Virus record (IMG/VR): IMGVR_UViG_3300020187_000088
Location: 1 to 36,955 of that record
Origin: a virus
DNA: 36,955 bases
Reading direction: 5' to 3' (one strand)
Part shown: one piece after another, positions 8,149 to 17,201 of the stretch
Numbering within the stretch: the first letter of the stretch is position 1
Layout: every line of letters begins with the position of its first letter
Notes under the pieces: model-generated
Seen by the model: the letters and a program-made list of their open reading frames with translations, nothing else
Told to the model about the DNA's origin: nothing
The model's database searches: none
Translations under genes and position numbers: made by a program

Positions 8149-11100
8149 CTATACTATTATGTTGTGCCCATAATACTCCCTCTCTTCGAGGAGAATACCA
8201 TCTTTAGATGAAGAGCTTTTGTCTATTTGCTCGTATTTACCTTCCAGATATTCTGTGCCAATAATTTCGAAGTTCATGGAGGAAGACTCTTTAATCTCCT
8301 TCACTCGATATTTTTTTGGAGATATTTCACTTGCGGCATCTTCTTTAATGATCCATATTAAGCCTTTCACGATTTCTGGATCTATGGGTGAAGAGAATGT
8401 GATTGAAAAATTTTGCTTTATAGATATAGAATACTCTTTGAATTGGCTGGATCTGCGATTGAGTATATTAGAGGAATCTATAGTATCGGAATCTGAATCA
8501 GATGGGCTGGGCACTTCAAGAAGTAGGGCTGAAGAAGCTATGGCTGCTGCAGGGATATCGATTTCAATCTCTGTGGCCGAAACGATCCTGGTAATTCTAC
8601 CTCCTGAATGTTTTTCTATCTTATGATTATCAACTACATCTATAACGTCGCCAATCCTTAAGTATGATCCTTGGAGTCCAGTTTTGAATTGTATTATTTC
8701 TTTTTCTAATTGCTTTGTTAAAATTTTATGCCAAGCCAGGCGGTGAGCCTCTCCCCTCCTTGTTACTCCCATTCCTGCTATTTTTATGTGAGAGTATCCG
8801 TGCTCTTTAACTCCTTCGCCATCTTCTACGTATTCGCTTTTTTGCATGTAATTATCTCTTTCGTCTAGGTAATCTACAGTCGCAGAAGTGATCCTTGAAG
8901 TCTCAGGAGTACTAGAATAAGAAAAGCCAGACTCATCTACATTTGAATTGTTAAATATCATTATCGATTCATTTTTCCCTAAGACAGATGAATCTGTAGT
9001 TATGTATATTTTCCCCCCGTTAAAACTAATTGAGGAGTTATAAATATACATCAAGTCTTTTATGTAATCGTATGCTTGACGTTCTGAGTCTATATAAAGG
9101 TTGCACATATGCCTGCGCTCACTTGACTTAACTCCATCTATAACTACATCGACCTTCTCATCGCAAAACTTTGAAAAAGTATAAAAAGACCAGGCATCAA
9201 TATCTGATTCTTTTATTCCATATTTTCCCATCCCGTATCTCTCGTTAGTTAATAGGTCGAAAATTATCCATGCTGGATTACTTGTCCATTCTAGCAAAAT
9301 TTCGCTAGTCTGAGCTAGATTATCAGCGTTCGAGTCTATGTATTTCCAGTTTCCGTCCCAGTCCCCATTGTACGTTCCAATTGAGGGGTTATAGTTATGC
9401 GGCACTCTGATCATTCGGCCTTTTATTAAAAATTCTTTTTTGGGTTGTTGTGGAAAATCTTTTGAATTTACTCTAGTTCCTATTATCGCTGTATTTGGGT
9501 AACTAAAAAAGCCTTCGACGTATTCTGTTATCGAGTGTAGTGATGTTTGAATTTTATATCTAGCCTCAACTATACCTCCAGAGATTGGGTCCAAGCTACG
9601 AGTTGTTCTGTAGACCTTTACAATCCTATTTTTAAAGTTATTGCTAGAGCCTTCGGCTTTGGGGAGGTTTTCAATCAATACATCTTTTACATATTCGTTG
9701 GTAGCACAGCCGTTGAATGAGATTACATCTTTTTCAAGAGTCTCTCCCTCGACTCCATACTCTATAGCTATTCTTACTTTCGCGGGCCAGATCTCTCCAC
9801 TATTCTTGATTATTTCTCCAATTTTAAAGCATAGCCAGGGAATTTTACTACAAGGAAATATTTTAACCAGTAAATAAGTTAATACCATTCCAGCCGCTCC
9901 TCCGAGAATCGCGGCACCTATTCCGGCCATTATTGCCGATTTAGCCATTTCTCCAACTTTTGCGACGGTCGTACCCATTCCCTGTCCGCCGTCTCGATTC
10001 TGAGTGGCTATCGGGGCTCCCATGCAGGCCCCTACTCCAGTACCAGAACCCATTCCTTTTGAGTATAGCGATATTGGGTCTTGTATGAAGGCTGCTGAAA
10101 TTGCGTCCTTCATTGCTTTTGCAGCCATAAAACCAACTCCAGCCATCATCAATGGGATCAAGTTTACATAAACAGCAGCTTCATCTCCTTCATAAATATA
10201 GTGAAGCTCTTTAATGTTGATAGAAATTCCTATCACAGAGACTTCTGGGTTTTTGATCGTGTGGGCGTAGTAGTAGTCCTTTTCATTTTCATTCCTGGGC
10301 CCATATAGAGGATAATCAATCACTTTAGTATACGAGGGCAGCTTGAATTCAGAACTTATCATATTGGGTCTCGATTTGGTGGCGATAAGGTCGACCTGGC
10401 TTGGAATTAAATTGCTCTCACCTAGTCCGTTTTTTCCGTGACCTATTCTTGTATCGAAGTGAAATTTAGAAAAGTTAAACATTCCATTCTTGTCTCTCAT
10501 TGGAACATCGTTTAGATATATAGATCTAGCCCATGAATCGGGATCTATGGCTGCATTGTTAACTTGAGGCAGGGCAAATGTAGGAGGGTCTGAAATTTTT
10601 ATTTTTATAGACGAGTCTAAGTTTGAGTATCCAGATCCAGGGTTTTGTACGAGGATAGAGGCAATGCTTCCGTTGACTATAGTTATTTGAAAAACTGGAG
10701 GATTAAAGGAGATGCTCGAAAAAGGGTTAAAGATGTCTTGAAATCGATTGAATCCTAACCCTTCCTGGCTTATGTAGAACTTACTGATTGAGCCTTCATT
10801 ATTAAGAATATTAAGATGATTGTTGGCTACTGATACGATAAGATCTTGCTTCAAAAAGTGAATAGCCGGGTCTATGAACTCAGTCGAGCTTCCTGCTAAA
10901 AATGCGGCATCCGGAGGATTATTAAAAAATTGAGAGTCGTTAGAAAATATAAAATCATCTGGATCAAGTACTGTAGAAAAACCAAATCCTGGATCCAAAA
11001 TTTCTATGTCAGAGATAGAACCGGCATTGTCTGTCGAAATTTTAAGCTTGCATGAGTTATATATAGCATTATTGGGATTGGCTGTTGCTGCGGCGAAATT

Positions 11101-14100
11101 CTTAGTTCTGCTTACTCCATATGCATAAAAGGTCTGATCAGGTTTGTACCCCTTATTTCCTGTATTTTTAAGATCGAATTTTTTGATTCCGTATTGGAAA
11201 TTATATATATCTTGAGATATTCTGGAGCCGTTTGCGTTTCCTGATTTGAAAGTATAACCTATTCCGGCATTTAGCACAGTAAGTGAGGCTGGCCTTCCTG
11301 TGCATATTATGGTGGATGCCGCACCTAATGTAGGGTTTGTAAGGGCATTGATTAAAAAATCCGCACCCGTAAGGTTTATGCTTTCGACTGTAACTTGAGC
11401 TTGAGCTGTAGCTGTAGGGGTGTTGAATTTATTACCAGCTTCAATATTGAAAGCTATAGTGGGGGTTGCCGAAAGTATAGATGCATTGTTTAATATAGAG
11501 GGGAACATTCCGGCTCCATGTTGTGTCCTACCTGGAGTGATTCTGTTTCTCGATATATGGTTGTTCCAGTTGGCCTCCATAGTGCATAAATGTCTCCTAC
11601 TTCCCGCTATAGCATCATGAGTTAATGTTCCGTTGTCAATTTCGAAGTCCGCACTGATGGCGGCATTACTAGGATCAATTTGGCAATAGTATCCTAAATC
11701 TTGGTACGAAAAATCTGGCGAATTAGGAAAAAGAACTACAGGTGTATCTGTCGAACTATTGACTAAAATAGGAGTCCAGTCTCCACCATTAAATGTCGAC
11801 TCGTAAACGGGTAGATCCGGAACCCTCAGAAGGTTCACACTTGAAACCGTTCCTGTGGCCGAAATTGTAGCTACAGCATCAATATTAGTAGGTAGAAACC
11901 TGAATGATGATCCCGTTGAGCCTGTTGTCTTTCTTAGGACAAACACTGTTATTCTTGGGTGTAGCATTGGGCAATAAAAGCCTCTAGGAGTTGGGCTTAA
12001 ATCTTCAGGTATTGCTCCATCGCTCATTATAGATACAGTGGCGAAATTATTATTACCTACTTCTAGCATGTGCGACGGAGTGGTCCACCCTGCAGCTGTT
12101 GTCCCGCTTGCTGTATTGCTTCCTGAGCCTGGACCGAACTTTAAGTACCTTCCTCCGCCGGATTGAATACTCTGAGCTCTCGTTATAGTTACGGCGGGAA
12201 TAGTTATTGACGTTAATGTGTTGCCAGCTTGAGAGTTAAATTGATTAAAAACGGTGTTTGCGAAGGCTGCATTTCGCAGTAAAAAACCTAGAGGAACGGC
12301 TGATCCTGTGACTAAATTTTGAAATTCATTCGTAATAGAGGCTTGATCATTATTCCATGAATTAAAACCAGGTGTCGCTGTTGCCGTTGCATTGGTATTG
12401 GATGCAGTAACATTACTGCAATCTATGTATTGCTGCATAGTTATAGTAAGGCTAACGTTGTTTATTCGGCTGCCAAATCGCAAATTCTGCCTCCAAGTTC
12501 CAACCACTATGGTTATACTTGAATTTGCATTAAATGCCGTTGAATAAATAGAATTCCTTACTGAGGCTGACCAATTTAAATTCGTCCTAGGGATGATCGG
12601 AGCTGTAGAATTGTGGACAGCATTAAATTCGTTTTGAAAAGTGGGATTTGATTCTCTGTCTAAAAAAAAGTAACCATAATCCATCACTTCCGAGTTTGAT
12701 ATCCTTTTAGAACTCGAAAGTTTTTCAATTTCTACATCATACTCCAAGCTCTCGTTGTGGGGAGAGATGTTGTATGTTAGGCCTGCAGGTGGAGAACCGT
12801 AGCCTTTTCCTATTTTAAAGTTCGAATTAAATCCTGGTAGTATGTTTGAGTCAGATTCAAGTTGAGCTAAATCAATAACCCCCGTGACACCGGCTCCTGG
12901 ATTCTCAGCGGTTGTGTATACTGCAGGTAGAGAACCGTTTATTGCATTGTTATCGTTGTCGTTTAGGCATATTCTACCGTCCCCCGAGGAGAGTAAGAAT
13001 ATTCTATTGTCTGAAAAGAATAAAGGTTCAGTGGTTGCAATATTATTTTTGAAGAAAACTGTATTATCTGGCAGGCCGTCATTATTCTGGTCTCCCTTAT
13101 AGAAAGATGAATCTTGAATGCTTGCTGATTTTAGCGAAGATGGACCTTTAATTGTTATAAAAAAACTTGGATCAGACTGATCGTTACCCGTTTTATTGTA
13201 TACTCCATTTGGATAATCAGATCCCGCGTTCGAGATAACTAAGGGGAAGTTTGGTGTCTGCAGGTTAGCATAATCAATATTTTGGACTAATGCTGATCTT
13301 GTAGAGCGAACAGGGTCTGCTTTAGAATAAGGGTAATTAACTAATCCGTTGTCTGCATCAAGGCCAGTTATCGGGTTAGCTAGGCCTGCAATTGGGCCTT
13401 CGGATATAATATCTAGAGATTTATGAATGCCTATAGATTCCAGTTTATTGTAAGCTGTCCTGGTTCCTACTGTTGATACGACCCTTGGACTTACAAACGA
13501 TAAGCATTTTTCATCTATATTTACAGGCACTAATCCGGCTTTAGACTCTCTTTCTACAGATAAGGTGGTTGGTCCTGCCGGCCTCATGTTAATGTCAACG
13601 CTTCCCGCTATTGGATATAAAAAGGGTCTTGCGTTTTTTGATGCACCGATATCCCACCAGCCTTCTCTAGCCTCAGTGTGGGTTGCGGTATTTTCTGAAG
13701 GTCCGAAATGCATCTTTTTATTCGAACTATCTTTATTATTTTCAAAGACTTCGTTCATTGCTTCATTCTCCAATTTGGAGCTGAGGTTTTTAGTGCCATT
13801 CCCCGCATGCATTGACATGCCTATTCCAGCAAACCTCTTCGTGATGTCTGAGGCAGAATCTTTGAGGCCTTTAAAACTTTCTGAAGTTCCTGCTCTCAGA
13901 TCTGTTATATCTGTCGGATTTATGAAATTATAGTCAGCTCCTCCTATTAGTCTAGATAGTCTTGTGTTGATTGGCTTGCCTTCGTGTATGCTTCCGGCGT
14001 CATAATCGTAATCATAGTTATGAATGCTGGAATGTATTACTTTAGATCCGACTCTTAGTTGTCCATATACCACGGGAACTGGTGTGCCCTGCTCTGCCCT

Positions 14101-14499
14101 GTTTTCGTTGTTTGAATATATGAAAGAGTTGGTTGTAATTATTTCGTTTTCAGGAGGTTCCTTTGGGGTTAATTTATCAGAAAGCCAGGACATTCCGTAT
14201 CCAAGTAAAGCATTTCCTGCAAATGCTGTCGCACCAGCTGCGGATCCTTCTACGGATGGAAGTATGTCGTACTCGTCTGCAGCTAAAGGCATGTCCAGGC
14301 AGTACATTTCCATGGAGTTTTTATCTGGACATACAAAATGATAATGGATCCCTTTATTTAATTTATTAATAAAATAACTTCTAAACTTAGGGAAATTGGC
14401 AGATAGACCCTCTATAGCTTCCCTCATGGTGCTAGCTCTTAATTCTATTTCTTTGCAAAATAGATCAGCCATTTCTCCATATAAAATAAATCTCTTCAT
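8149..14499 (-). CDS. Tail tip protein: lambda I-like domain fused to J-like host-specificity protein
   Basis: The first 110 residues resemble lambda tail protein I: a beta-grasp-like start (MKRFILYGEMADLFCKEIEL), REAIEGLSANFPKFR, then a hydrophobic Gly/Ala patch. ENRAEQGTPVPVVYGQLRVG near 130 is the conserved link normally at the I C-terminus or before J. J signatures follow: KSLDIISEGPIAGL near 360, SIYLNDVPMRDKNG near 1323, SNPAWIIFDLLTNERYGMG near 1690, the YIDSERQAYDYIKDLM and LQGSYLRIGDVIDVVD blocks, and a C-terminal KYRVKEIKE with FEIIGTEYLEGKY. J forms the tail tip hub and carries or contacts receptor-binding parts. At 2116 residues it is nearly twice lambda J. The excess includes an insertion at about 375-1315 and a hydrophobic insertion at about 1440-1572. 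It overlaps the K-like gene by four bases (ATGA), and AAGG lies just upstream. Confidence 0.9.
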   Translation of the reverse strand: MKRFILYGEMADLFCKEIELRASTMREAIEGLSANFPKFRSYFINKLNKGIHYHFVCPDKNSMEMYCLDMPLAADEYDILPSVEGSAAGATAFAGNALLGYGMSWLSDKLTPKEPPENEIITTNSFIYSNNENRAEQGTPVPVVYGQLRVGSKVIHSSIHNYDYDYDAGSIHEGKPINTRLSRLIGGADYNFINPTDITDLRAGTSESFKGLKDSASDITKRFAGIGMSMHAGNGTKNLSSKLENEAMNEVFENNKDSSNKKMHFGPSENTATHTEAREGWWDIGASKNARPFLYPIAGSVDINMRPAGPTTLSVERESKAGLVPVNIDEKCLSFVSPRVVSTVGTRTAYNKLESIGIHKSLDIISEGPIAGLANPITGLDADNGLVNYPYSKADPVRSTRSALVQNIDYANLQTPNFPLVISNAGSDYPNGVYNKTGNDQSDPSFFITIKGPSSLKSASIQDSSFYKGDQNNDGLPDNTVFFKNNIATTEPLFFSDNRIFLLSSGDGRICLNDNDNNAINGSLPAVYTTAENPGAGVTGVIDLAQLESDSNILPGFNSNFKIGKGYGSPPAGLTYNISPHNESLEYDVEIEKLSSSKRISNSEVMDYGYFFLDRESNPTFQNEFNAVHNSTAPIIPRTNLNWSASVRNSIYSTAFNANSSITIVVGTWRQNLRFGSRINNVSLTITMQQYIDCSNVTASNTNATATATPGFNSWNNDQASITNEFQNLVTGSAVPLGFLLRNAAFANTVFNQFNSQAGNTLTSITIPAVTITRAQSIQSGGGRYLKFGPGSGSNTASGTTAAGWTTPSHMLEVGNNNFATVSIMSDGAIPEDLSPTPRGFYCPMLHPRITVFVLRKTTGSTGSSFRFLPTNIDAVATISATGTVSSVNLLRVPDLPVYESTFNGGDWTPILVNSSTDTPVVLFPNSPDFSYQDLGYYCQIDPSNAAISADFEIDNGTLTHDAIAGSRRHLCTMEANWNNHISRNRITPGRTQHGAGMFPSILNNASILSATPTIAFNIEAGNKFNTPTATAQAQVTVESINLTGADFLINALTNPTLGAASTIICTGRPASLTVLNAGIGYTFKSGNANGSRISQDIYNFQYGIKKFDLKNTGNKGYKPDQTFYAYGVSRTKNFAAATANPNNAIYNSCKLKISTDNAGSISDIEILDPGFGFSTVLDPDDFIFSNDSQFFNNPPDAAFLAGSSTEFIDPAIHFLKQDLIVSVANNHLNILNNEGSISKFYISQEGLGFNRFQDIFNPFSSISFNPPVFQITIVNGSIASILVQNPGSGYSNLDSSIKIKISDPPTFALPQVNNAAIDPDSWARSIYLNDVPMRDKNGMFNFSKFHFDTRIGHGKNGLGESNLIPSQVDLIATKSRPNMISSEFKLPSYTKVIDYPLYGPRNENEKDYYYAHTIKNPEVSVIGISINIKELHYIYEGDEAAVYVNLIPLMMAGVGFMAAKAMKDAISAAFIQDPISLYSKGMGSGTGVGACMGAPIATQNRDGGQGMGTTVAKVGEMAKSAIMAGIGAAILGGAAGMVLTYLLVKIFPCSKIPWLCFKIGEIIKNSGEIWPAKVRIAIEYGVEGETLEKDVISFNGCATNEYVKDVLIENLPKAEGSSNNFKNRIVKVYRTTRSLDPISGGIVEARYKIQTSLHSITEYVEGFFSYPNTAIIGTRVNSKDFPQQPKKEFLIKGRMIRVPHNYNPSIGTYNGDWDGNWKYIDSNADNLAQTSEILLEWTSNPAWIIFDLLTNERYGMGKYGIKESDIDAWSFYTFSKFCDEKVDVVIDGVKSSERRHMCNLYIDSERQAYDYIKDLMYIYNSSISFNGGKIYITTDSSVLGKNESIMIFNNSNVDESGFSYSSTPETSRITSATVDYLDERDNYMQKSEYVEDGEGVKEHGYSHIKIAGMGVTRRGEAHRLAWHKILTKQLEKEIIQFKTGLQGSYLRIGDVIDVVDNHKIEKHSGGRITRIVSATEIEIDIPAAAIASSALLLEVPSPSDSDSDTIDSSNILNRRSSQFKEYSISIKQNFSITFSSPIDPEIVKGLIWIIKEDAASEISPKKYRVKEIKESSSMNFEIIGTEYLEGKYEQIDKSSSSKDGILLEEREYYGHNIIV

Positions 14500-15245
14500 A
14501 AAACCTTACTCCTATATACTTTATACACCTTATTAAGTAGTTGAGGGGTAAATAATTCGCTGGTAGGTTGGTAGCCCATTGGGTGATGGGATAGCATTAG
14601 TTTTTCGTCAATTATTCCAGCATGAAATAAGTTTGTCATTGAGGGTTTAAATATAACCACATCCCCGTATTTTAATTCTGTTTTTTTAACTTCGTTGAAA
14701 TGTTTTTCCAATTCGTTAATTAAGTAAGAGTTTGAGTCTTTAGATCTTCTGGCCCAATTTTTAAAAAGTTCTACTAAATTAATATTAAATTTTAAATATA
14801 AAAAATCTTTAACAAATGTAATGCAATCTTGAAAAAAAGGTATGAATATCCTTGAATACAGCTCTGCTCGATTGTGTACAGGCGGGTAGTACAGAGAGCT
14901 CTTCTTGCTCGAACATGACAATATATAAGTAGGTAGATTTAAAGATTGAGATAAAGCTATATCTATAGGACTCGGTTCTGGAGAGTCAATTATATGTGTA
15001 TGAAATAAAGATATAACTTTTGACTGTTTATAGTAATTATAAAATAATTTATTATTAATATTGAAATGATTTGGATTTGATTTATCTAAATTATCAATAG
15101 GTATAAATTCATAATCGTAATCACTGTCCTTGTGTACGAAAATTCCAAAACGCTCATTATCGCAACTTTCTAAAGCGAAACGAAGGCAGCTTCGGATGGG
15201 TTTAGTATTCCCAAGTCCCAGGAAATCCTCCGAAAGGTAGTCCAT
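14496..15245 (-). CDS. K-like tail tip peptidase: JAMM (Mov34) plus NlpC/P60
   Basis: This 249-residue protein has the two-domain layout of lambda tail protein K. The N-terminal domain carries a complete JAMM motif, His82-x-His84-x7-Ser92-x2-Asp95, within FHTHIIDSPEPSPID, which binds zinc. The C-terminal half is NlpC/P60-like: Asp-Cys141 in FFQDCITFVKDFLY is the nucleophile position, GDVVIF near 194 follows, and His208 in FHAGII is the expected catalytic His. Such proteins open peptidoglycan during DNA entry, and the JAMM part may process tail components. The start overlaps the end of the L-like gene by 44 bases, but a later start would cut into the JAMM domain. The gene order L-K-I-J supports the call. 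Both catalytic sets appear intact. Confidence 0.9.
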   Translation of the reverse strand: MDYLSEDFLGLGNTKPIRSCLRFALESCDNERFGIFVHKDSDYDYEFIPIDNLDKSNPNHFNINNKLFYNYYKQSKVISLFHTHIIDSPEPSPIDIALSQSLNLPTYILSCSSKKSSLYYPPVHNRAELYSRIFIPFFQDCITFVKDFLYLKFNINLVELFKNWARRSKDSNSYLINELEKHFNEVKKTELKYGDVVIFKPSMTNLFHAGIIDEKLMLSHHPMGYQPTSELFTPQLLNKVYKVYRSKVL

Positions 15246-16071
15246 TAAGTGTTTCTGTTACTCCAAATCTAGACCTGCAGCCGCTTATGTTTTTTGGGCA
15301 AGAGTCCATGATCCACGAGTCTCTATCGTTTTGCGGGTTCTTGCCTAAAGTTCCATTTACCACACAAACGAAAACTCTATCTGGGTCTGAGGACAAAGGT
15401 GCGGGTGACAATTTAACATAATTCCCTGAATTGTATGTGGTTGATTCATCAAATTCTTGAGGTGGTCCTGCTGGAGTAAAGTTTATCTGATTTCCCCTTG
15501 CGTCGCTAACAGGAGCTCCTGCATATCCACAACCTATACTATGCCTGTATTTCCACTGGCATGTATTGTATACTATTTTTCTATTAGGTATGAAAGCTTG
15601 CTCTTTTTCTAGAACTGATACCAATTCGAACTCAATTATGTTTTGATTTTCAACGGTTTTTTGGTTTATTATATATTTTTCTTCAGGGAAAGATACTTCC
15701 GTGTCCGAACCGTGGGGATTAACTCCGCCAGGAAAGTTGTCTTTATGTAAAAATTTTACAAAAGTTCGAGTTCTTTTAAAGGTAAATCCTATAAAATCTT
15801 TAAAGAATCTAGTTTTGAGACTAAAAAACGAATCGCTGTTATCTGCTGTAATGCGAGGCCTTGGAAGCTGAGACTCTGTAGAGTCAAAACCATGAGTCTT
15901 CATTGGTATGTAGTTATAATTATTACCCTTAAATATAATCTCATTAGTGAAACCGTTTTCTCCAGAGTGAAAATAGTAGCTTTCTCCAAAACCTTTTAAT
16001 ACTAATTCATAAAGAGTGACTAAAGTTGAAGGCTCTAGCTTGAAGATTTCTTCGTGAATTGTTTTTTCCAT
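15202..16071 (-). CDS. L-like minor tail protein with four-cysteine iron-sulfur site
   Basis: This 289-residue protein matches lambda minor tail protein L in size, position and cysteine layout. Cys171 and Cys181 (NTCQWKYRHSIGCGY) and Cys258 and Cys265 (DSCPKNISGCRSRFG) form the C-terminal set that in lambda L binds a [4Fe-4S] cluster. The N-terminus (FKLEPSTLVTLYELVL) is typical of the family. Between the cysteine pairs lies an insert-like segment, DESTTYNSGNYVKL... to NDRDSWIMD, resembling the small aromatic CBM5/12-type fold also seen in phage tail proteins. Cys236 is extra. L joins the tail tube to the J hub. The gene begins 14 bases after the M-like gene and overlaps the K-like gene. The Fe-S claim rests on the family and the four conserved cysteines. 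Confidence 0.85.
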   Translation of the reverse strand: MEKTIHEEIFKLEPSTLVTLYELVLKGFGESYYFHSGENGFTNEIIFKGNNYNYIPMKTHGFDSTESQLPRPRITADNSDSFFSLKTRFFKDFIGFTFKRTRTFVKFLHKDNFPGGVNPHGSDTEVSFPEEKYIINQKTVENQNIIEFELVSVLEKEQAFIPNRKIVYNTCQWKYRHSIGCGYAGAPVSDARGNQINFTPAGPPQEFDESTTYNSGNYVKLSPAPLSSDPDRVFVCVVNGTLGKNPQNDRDSWIMDSCPKNISGCRSRFGVTETLNGLPFGGFPGTWEY

Positions 16072-16085
16072 ATTTATATATTAAA

Positions 16086-17201
16086 TTAATAATCAATACA
16101 TTCAATGAAAGTAGCAGATATTGAGTGATTATCTTTATAGGTGTAGGAGTGCTTCCATTCTGGACAGTAGAAAGAAGACAGTGTTTTTCTGGGGTCATAA
16201 TTGGACGAGGTATAATCCCTTGATACGTTAAATCCGAATTTTTTATACCCAAGATGAGACTCCAGGAATAAGAGTATTCTTTTAGCTTCTAGATCAGACC
16301 TTCCATTGAATGACAAATTTAAATTCATTAAGTTCGGATTGAATCCGTATTTATGATATTTTTTATAAAAATCTGAGGCATCGGACACTCTGTGCTTTGG
16401 AGAATTCCTTAGATTGATAGAATCGCTTGGCCTGAAATCAAACATTCTATGATCTAAAGTTCCTAAGTCTGTTATAGGTTGGTATGGATAATAGAAGCAA
16501 TCATTAGGGTTATTTATGTATATGGAATTCCTGAGGGGGGTTTGATTGCTCGAAGCCGTAGAAGCAGGAAACCCAAAGTCAGCTGTATAGTTGAAATTAA
16601 CTGAGTTACCTGCCACAACCGAAGTATCGGAGTTTATTTTAGCGACTCTATAGTCTCCCGAGTGATAAATCAAGCTGCCTTCAGGTAGGTTTACATTTAA
16701 ATTCTGAACTGACGAGGTGCCAGCTCCTGGTACGAAATTAATTAATGAATCTATATTAGGATTATGCCCAGCTCCCGACTCTACCGAGTTAAGTATGCTG
16801 CAAGAGGCATCAATCAAACTGACTGAGACTTCATTAATATTAAAATAAGACTTATCGTGAGAAAAGTCAAGGCAGAAAAACTTGTTTGACTTATAGGGGT
16901 AAAAGGGTTGATAGTCAAACGGGTTAATTCTTTTATTAGAGAAACTTCCGTCTGGGGAGTAAATTTGAGGTTGATAGTAGAAGTGGCTCTGTAGGAAGCT
17001 TATTAAACTCTGGGACTCTACATCAGTAAGCTCACTAAAATTTAAGTTCATAGACATGCTTAATCCATTTATTCCCTTCAGGGATCTTTGCGAGTGATTA
17101 TCTCCGTATTTAACTGAGTCAGTGAGCGAGGAAAAAGATGCTGTAGACCCAAACGATGGGAGTATGGGCATGGCTCTATTATTATTGTCTTTTATTTCCA
17201 T
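16086..17201 (-). CDS. Minor tail protein with two M-like domains
   Basis: Lambda tail protein M is about 110 residues; this one is 371 and seems to carry the fold twice. The first copy (about 25-85) has SVKYGDNHSQRSLKGING, matching the M pattern xVxFGDGYxQR..GIN, then LTDVESQSLISFLQSH, matching the helix before FLExHxG. The second copy (about 268-371) has KYHKYGFNPNLMNLNLSF, SDLEAKRILLFLESHLGYKKF and YCPEWKHSYTYKDNHSISATF. The middle, about 95-265, is Ser/Asn-rich and unassigned. M contacts the distal tube and the L-J hub, so a double copy could act as two subunits of the ring. Its start shares one base with the preceding stop (TAATG). The duplication is seen by eye and is stronger in the helix region than elsewhere. 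Confidence 0.75.
   Translation of the reverse strand: MEIKDNNNRAMPILPSFGSTASFSSLTDSVKYGDNHSQRSLKGINGLSMSMNLNFSELTDVESQSLISFLQSHFYYQPQIYSPDGSFSNKRINPFDYQPFYPYKSNKFFCLDFSHDKSYFNINEVSVSLIDASCSILNSVESGAGHNPNIDSLINFVPGAGTSSVQNLNVNLPEGSLIYHSGDYRVAKINSDTSVVAGNSVNFNYTADFGFPASTASSNQTPLRNSIYINNPNDCFYYPYQPITDLGTLDHRMFDFRPSDSINLRNSPKHRVSDASDFYKKYHKYGFNPNLMNLNLSFNGRSDLEAKRILLFLESHLGYKKFGFNVSRDYTSSNYDPRKTLSSFYCPEWKHSYTYKDNHSISATFIECIDY

Noticed and set aside
16007-16252. 81-codon minus-strand frame between the L-like and M-like genes
   Set aside because: It overlaps both in another frame and has no recognisable feature or good start.
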